64,000 bases of DNA from assembly GCF_965249985.1 (NCBI RefSeq), contig NZ_OZ252280.1; one strand, written 5' to 3'. Below are positions 59,715 to 64,000 of the stretch, piece after piece (the stretch's first letter is position 1; each line of letters opens with the position of its first letter). The stretch comes from Algiphilus sp022763315. GTDB lineage: Bacteria > Pseudomonadota > Gammaproteobacteria > Nevskiales > Nevskiaceae. Made by a program: the position numbers and the translations under genes. The notes beneath the pieces were generated by a model that worked only from the letters and a program-made list of their open reading frames with translations, ran no database searches and was not told the origin of the DNA.

Positions 59715-59738
59715 GGCGGATCGCAATCGCGATCCGCC
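59715..59738 (+). terminator. Hairpin after the desaturase gene
   Basis: GGCGGATCGC and GCGATCCGCC form a perfect 10-bp stem with loop AATC, 15 bases after the stop. The downstream flank (AGTGCTTGACC) has no U-run. It probably separates the desaturase transcript from the ABC operon. Confidence 0.5.
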
Positions 59739-59791
59739 AGTGCTTGACCCAAGACAATGCGGCCACGGACGGCTCGGGGTAAGGTCGCGCG

Positions 59792-60505
59792 ATGGCCCCC
59801 GACGATTGCGCCTTCCGCGTGGAGCATCTGAGCAAGACCTATGGCGATGGTCCGGCAAAGGTCTACGCGCTGCGCGATGTCACACTGGCGGTGCCGCGCG
59901 GCGAGTTGGTGGTGCTGCTCGGTCCCTCGGGCAGTGGCAAGTCCACCCTGCTCAACATTCTCGGCGGGCTGGACGCACCCAGCGAAGGCCGCGTTGTCTT
60001 CGGCACGGAGACGCTGACGGATTTTGACGATCACGCGCTTACCGCCTATCGGCGCGCGCATGTGGGATTCGTTTTCCAGTTCTACAACCTCATTCCCAGC
60101 CTGACTGCACGCGAGAACGTGCTGCTGGTCACCGAAATCGCGCCGCACCCGATGCCGGCCGAACAGGCACTTGAACTGGTCGGGCTGGGCCAGCGCATGG
60201 ATCACTTTCCCTCCCAGCTATCCGGCGGAGAGCAGCAGCGCGTGGCCATTGCGCGCGCCATCGCCAAGCAACCCACCGTGTTGCTGTGCGACGAGCCCAC
60301 CGGCGCCCTCGACAGCAAGACCGGTGTGGTGGTGCTGCAGGCCATTGCCGACGCCAATCGGCGGCTGCGCACCACCACGCTGGTCATCACCCACAACGCG
60401 GGTATTGCCGACATGGCGGATCGCGTGCTGTACATGGCCGATGGCAGGATCGAGCACAGTCGCGTCAATGCTCACCCGCGTGATGCGGCGGAGCTGAGCT
60501 GGTAA
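59792..60505 (+). CDS. ABC transporter ATPase (MacB/LolD type)
   Basis: A 237-residue ATPase. Walker A is GPSGSGKST (about 44-52), the Q-loop sits in FVFQFYNLIPSLTARENV, the signature is LSGGEQQR (about 143), Walker B is VLLCDEPTGALDS and the switch His is in VITHN. FYNLIPSLTARENV is the MacB/LolD-type sequence. It pairs with the large FtsX-like permease that starts seven bases downstream and with the adaptor after it, forming a three-gene exporter. The cargo is unknown. Confidence 0.93.
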   Translation: MAPDDCAFRVEHLSKTYGDGPAKVYALRDVTLAVPRGELVVLLGPSGSGKSTLLNILGGLDAPSEGRVVFGTETLTDFDDHALTAYRRAHVGFVFQFYNLIPSLTARENVLLVTEIAPHPMPAEQALELVGLGQRMDHFPSQLSGGEQQRVAIARAIAKQPTVLLCDEPTGALDSKTGVVVLQAIADANRRLRTTTLVITHNAGIADMADRVLYMADGRIEHSRVNAHPRDAAELSW

Positions 60506-60512
60506 ACGGCCG

Positions 60513-62900
60513 GTGACTGGCACCACGCTGCGCCATTTCGCCGCACTCGATCGCAAGTTGTTGCGGGACCTCTGGCACATCAAGGGGCAGGCGCTGGCGA
60601 TCGCCTTGGTCATCGCCTGCGGCGTCGGCATGTATGTGATGAGCAACGGCATGCTGCAGTCGCTGGAGGAAACCCGTCGCGCCTACTACGAGCGCTACCG
60701 TTTCGCCGACGTGATCGCGCCGGTCAAGCGCGCACCGGAGTCCATCATCAACAGCATTGCCGCCCTGCCCGGTGTCCGCCGGGCGGAGGGTCGCATTCGC
60801 GTGGGGGCGGTGCTCGATGTCGCCGGCGCTTCGGCGCCCGTGACGGGGGTGCTGATTTCATTGCCGGAAACCCGGCGCTTGCCCATCAATGCGCTGGTCC
60901 TGCGTCAGGGCCGCTATCCAGACCCCGCGAAGCCCGAGGAAGTGTTGGTGCTTGAGGGCTTCGCCCAGGCGCATGGTCTGGCGCTGGGCGACAGCCTGTC
61001 CGTCATACTCCATGGCACGCGCCGTGCACTCACCATGGTGGGTACGGTGCTGTCGCCTGAGTTCGTCTATGCCATCGCGCCCGGCGAGCTGGTGCCGGAC
61101 GACCGGCGCTACGGCGTGCTGTGGATGCAGCGCCGTGCGCTGGCGTCTGCTTTCGACCTTGACGGCGCCTTCAATGAAGCCTTGCTTCTTCTGGGGCAGG
61201 ACGCGCAGCAGAGGGGGCTTATCGCCGGCCTCGATCGGCTGCTCGAGGCCTACGGCACCCCGGGCGCCTATGGCAGGGACCGGCAACTGTCGGACCAGTT
61301 CCTCTCCAACGAGATCGAGCAGTTGCGCGTCATGGGCCGGCTCCTGCCTCCCATCTTTCTGCTGGTGGCCACGTTCCTGCTGAACGTCGTGATCGGTCGC
61401 TTGATCGATACCGAGCGCGAGCAGATCGGGCTGCTCAAGGCCTTTGGCTATAGCGATCGCGCCGTGGGCTGGCATTACCTGAAGATGATGGGCGGCATCG
61501 CCTTACTGGGCGTGGCGCTGGGCTGCTTGCTCGGGGTGTGGCTCGGCCGCGGCTTGGCAAGCATCTACATGGAGTACTTCAAGTTCCCCTTCTTGATCTT
61601 TCGGGCGCAGCCGGATGTCTTCCTGATTGCGGTGGCATTCAGTCTGCTGGTGGCAGTCCTCGGTACGCTGTCGGCCGTACTGCGCGTGATGCGGCTGCAA
61701 CCGGCTGTGGCCATGGTGCCCCCGGCCCCACCCGATTACCGACGCGCCGTGGGCGGGATCCAGGCGCTGTCGGGGTGGCTGGACCAGCCCTCGCGCATGA
61801 TCCTGCGGCACCTTCTGCGCTGGCCGCGTCGTGCAGCAATGACCAGTATAGGCATCGCGATGTCCATGGGCCTGTTGATCGGCTCCGGTTTCACGCTGGA
61901 CGCGATGCTTCACATGGTGGACATCAGTTTCAATGTCATCGATCGGCAGGACGTCACAGTCAGCTTCACCGAAGCGCGCAGTCTGTCGGCGCTGTCCGAC
62001 CTTCGCCACGAACCTGGGGTGATGAAGGCGGAACCCTTCCGCGCGGTCCCGGTCGTCCTGCGCAACGGTCACCTGCGGCGTCGGGAAAGCGTGATCGGTC
62101 TGTTGCCCAACAGCGGCTTGAGCCGTCTGGTGGATAACCACTACCGGGCGGTGACCCTGCCCCAGGAGGGACTGGTGCTGTCGGCCAAGCTCGCCGAGTT
62201 GTTGCGGGTGCAAGCGGGCGACCGACTGCTGCTGGAAGTACGCGAGGGGCGACGGGCGCAACGGAGCGTGCGGGTGGCGAAGGTGGTGAAGACCTATCTG
62301 GGCACTGTTGCCTACATGGATCTGGATGCGCTCAGCCGGATCCTGCAAGAAGCGCCTGCCCTCAACGGCGCCTACCTGCTGGTCGATGCGCAGCAGACAC
62401 AGGCGCTGCACAACCGCCTGAAGCACACCCCAGTCGTTGCGGGCGTGGGGTTGCAGGAGGCGGCGCAACGCGCCTTCTACGACACCCTGCGCGAAAGCCT
62501 GGGTACATTTGTCTTCTTCAACACGCTGTTCGCGGGGTTGATCGCCATCGGCGTGGTGTACAACAGCGCGCGCATCTCCCTATCCGAACGTGGACGCGAA
62601 CTCGCCAGCCTGCGTGTGTTGGGACTGACCCGCGCCGAGGTGTCCTACATCCTGCTCGGTGAGCTGGCGTTGCTGACACTGCTGGCCCTGCCACTCGGCG
62701 CGCTGATGGGTAAGGCGCTGGCATGGCTGCTGGTGACCACCTTTGATACCGAGTTGTTTCGCATCCCGTTGGTGATTGCCGATGCCACCTACGGCTACGC
62801 TGCGCTGGTGGTGCTGGTGGCAGCAGTGGCCTCCGGGCTGATGGTACGGCGTCGCATCGACCGGTTGGATCTGATCAGTGTGCTCAAGACCCGTGAATGA
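60513..62900 (+). CDS. FtsX-like ABC permease (two FtsX domains)
   Basis: A 795-residue permease. The first helix (about 25-45) precedes a MacB-type periplasmic domain. One FtsX block of three helices lies at about 275-395 and a second at about 670-795. A second periplasmic stretch and a linker helix (about 440-460) lie between, so the chain is a fused pair as in the DevC/YhhJ-like and lipoprotein-type exporters. The GTG start at 60513 follows the ATPase stop closely. The stop overlaps the adaptor start (ATGA). Confidence 0.91.
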   Translation: MTGTTLRHFAALDRKLLRDLWHIKGQALAIALVIACGVGMYVMSNGMLQSLEETRRAYYERYRFADVIAPVKRAPESIINSIAALPGVRRAEGRIRVGAVLDVAGASAPVTGVLISLPETRRLPINALVLRQGRYPDPAKPEEVLVLEGFAQAHGLALGDSLSVILHGTRRALTMVGTVLSPEFVYAIAPGELVPDDRRYGVLWMQRRALASAFDLDGAFNEALLLLGQDAQQRGLIAGLDRLLEAYGTPGAYGRDRQLSDQFLSNEIEQLRVMGRLLPPIFLLVATFLLNVVIGRLIDTEREQIGLLKAFGYSDRAVGWHYLKMMGGIALLGVALGCLLGVWLGRGLASIYMEYFKFPFLIFRAQPDVFLIAVAFSLLVAVLGTLSAVLRVMRLQPAVAMVPPAPPDYRRAVGGIQALSGWLDQPSRMILRHLLRWPRRAAMTSIGIAMSMGLLIGSGFTLDAMLHMVDISFNVIDRQDVTVSFTEARSLSALSDLRHEPGVMKAEPFRAVPVVLRNGHLRRRESVIGLLPNSGLSRLVDNHYRAVTLPQEGLVLSAKLAELLRVQAGDRLLLEVREGRRAQRSVRVAKVVKTYLGTVAYMDLDALSRILQEAPALNGAYLLVDAQQTQALHNRLKHTPVVAGVGLQEAAQRAFYDTLRESLGTFVFFNTLFAGLIAIGVVYNSARISLSERGRELASLRVLGLTRAEVSYILLGELALLTLLALPLGALMGKALAWLLVTTFDTELFRIPLVIADATYGYAALVVLVAAVASGLMVRRRIDRLDLISVLKTRE

Positions 62901-64000
62901 CGATGAACCAGGACTCCATCATGGCGAAGACCCGCCAACGATTCCGACGCATCCTCCCCGCCCTCCTGACCCTGGGCCTGCTGGGATTCTTCGCCTATGC
63001 CTTCTGGCCCAAGCCGGTACCTGTCGATATTGGCGCTGTCACACGCGGACCGATGGCATTGGAAGTACGTGAGGATGGCCATTCGCGAGTACGCGATGTA
63101 TATGTGGTGTCAGCGCCGGTCAGCGGCCGCCTGGTACGCATCGAAGGGGATCCCGGTGACGTCGTTACCGCTGGTGCCACCGTACTGTTCCGGCTGCGCC
63201 CCAGCGATCCGGCCTTTCTCGACGCGCGCAGCCAGCGCCAGGCAGAGGCGGCCGTGCGCAGTGCCCGCGCCGCGCTGGCGCTCGCCAAGGCAGAAGCCGC
63301 CAAGGCGAATGCCCAGCTGCGTTTCGCACGCGCCGAGGTCGAGCGCGCGCGCCAGCTACAGGAAAAAGGCAGCTATTCCGGCGCCGCCCTCGAACGGGCC
63401 GAGCTTGAGCTGGCCACCGCCCGTGCTGCCGAGCAGACGGCGGTGGCGGCCATCGAGGTGCGCGCGGCGGAGTTGCAGAACGCTGAGGCGGTGCTGGCCA
63501 CGGCCCCGGCTGATGGCAAGGGCGCGGATCGACGTCTGATCGAGATTGTGGCGCCGGTCGATGGATGCATTCTGCGCCTGCTGCAGCAGAGCGAAAGCTT
63601 CGTCCAGGCCGGGGTGCCACTGCTCGAATTGGGCAATCCCGAGGAACAGGAGATCGTGGTGGATGTGCTGTCACGCGATGCAGTGCGCATTGCTGCAGGC
63701 GCACTGGTACGGATGGAGGGCTGGGGCGGTGCGGCGCCGCTGATGGGTCGCGTGCGGCGGGTCGAGCCTTCCGGCTTCACCAAGGTATCGGCGCTCGGCA
63801 TTGAGGAGCAGCGCGTGAATGTGGTCATTGACGTGACGAGTCCGCGTTCCCTGTGGCGGTCGATGGGCCACGGTTTTCGCGTCGATGCCGCGATCACGGT
63901 GTGGCAGGCAGAGGATGTCGTGCGTGTTCCCACCAGTGCGCTGTTCCGGCATGAGGGAGATTGGGCGGTGTTCGCCGTGGAAGACGGTCGTGCCCGACGC
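62897..64000 (+). CDS. HlyD/RND-type periplasmic adaptor protein, 3' end beyond the window
   Basis: At least 368 residues, cut by the window end. One N-terminal helix (about 22-37, LPALLTLGLLGFFAYAFWP) anchors it. The first half of a lipoyl domain is at VVSAPVSGRLVRIEGDPGD. A long alpha-helical hairpin (about 110-200, Ala/Glu/Arg-rich) leads to the second lipoyl half at IVAPVDGCILRL, then a beta-barrel. ATG 62897 overlaps the permease stop. With the ATPase and permease it forms a tripartite exporter. The outer-membrane channel gene is not in view. Confidence 0.92.
   Translation, partial: MTMNQDSIMAKTRQRFRRILPALLTLGLLGFFAYAFWPKPVPVDIGAVTRGPMALEVREDGHSRVRDVYVVSAPVSGRLVRIEGDPGDVVTAGATVLFRLRPSDPAFLDARSQRQAEAAVRSARAALALAKAEAAKANAQLRFARAEVERARQLQEKGSYSGAALERAELELATARAAEQTAVAAIEVRAAELQNAEAVLATAPADGKGADRRLIEIVAPVDGCILRLLQQSESFVQAGVPLLELGNPEEQEIVVDVLSRDAVRIAAGALVRMEGWGGAAPLMGRVRRVEPSGFTKVSALGIEEQRVNVVIDVTSPRSLWRSMGHGFRVDAAITVWQAEDVVRVPTSALFRHEGDWAVFAVEDGRARR

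Overview
The window is a single stretch of high-GC (clearly above 60 % by eye), densely coded chromosome from a gammaproteobacterium. The gene orders fabD-fabG-acpP-fabF-pabB-pabC-mltG-tmk-holB-pilZ, phoB-phoR-porin-pstS-pstC-pstA-pstB-phoU, nudJ-mnmA and mrcB-lipoprotein are those of Pseudomonadales/Xanthomonadales/Nevskiales-type genomes. The type II secretion genes, a rhombosortase and a P450/steroid-reductase/desaturase neighbourhood would suit a Nevskiales or Salinisphaerales-like organism. That placement is inference; no rRNA gene is present. I see no insertion sequence, prophage, CRISPR array or integron.

Layout. 0-7.1 kb: a small alpha/beta hydrolase, two small unknown proteins, an FMN reductase, a membrane-anchored hydrolase, a FabH-like ketoacyl synthase and aminopeptidase N. 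7.1-17.5 kb: a complete phosphate-starvation locus (phoB, phoR, OprO/P-type porin, pstS, pstC, pstA, pstB, phoU). Pho boxes with the canonical 11-bp half-site spacing lie before phoB, the porin gene and pstS. PstC and PstA carry large extra periplasmic domains. 17.5-25.8 kb: PBP1b with a translationally coupled TPR lipoprotein (LpoP-like), a YoaA/DinG-type helicase, TsaB, SixA, a short RsmJ, and two coupled nucleotide-housekeeping enzymes (NUDIX CoA diphosphatase and MazG-like). 25.8-31.8 kb (minus strand): an orphan ParA, a short-chain dehydrogenase, aconitase A, MnmA and NudJ.

31.8-37.4 kb (minus strand): type II secretion genes gspG-H-I-J-K-L-M-N, without C, D, E or F. They are divergent by only 15 bp from a rhombosortase gene. 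Rhombosortases process GlyGly-CTERM proteins that travel through this secretion system. 38.0-46.5 kb: the fatty-acid/folate/DNA-replication operon fabD to pilZ. 46.6-50.7 kb: small unknown genes and a non-coding stretch with an AT-rich palindrome. Then come a polyphosphate kinase 2 and a divergent MgtC/DUF4010 membrane protein sharing a control region that contains an apparent fourth Pho box, followed by dksA (degenerate zinc finger) and tRNA-Lys(UUU).

50.8-64 kb is accessory in character: a lipoprotein PvdQ-type acylase, a double cupin, a cytochrome P450, a divergent metallo-beta-lactamase-fold protein, a homologue of eukaryotic steroid 5-alpha-reductase, an AraC regulator divergent from a fatty-acid desaturase with a 21-bp-spaced direct-repeat operator between them, and an ABC exporter (ATPase, FtsX-like permease, adaptor cut by the window end). 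Most of the window is recognisable. The least explained observations are the Pho box at the ppk2/MgtC-like promoter, the WD40-like and coiled-coil insertions in PstC/PstA, the lipid/steroid neighbourhood with its AraC operator, and several active-site or metal-site oddities (PabB, PabC, DksA, the MBL protein).
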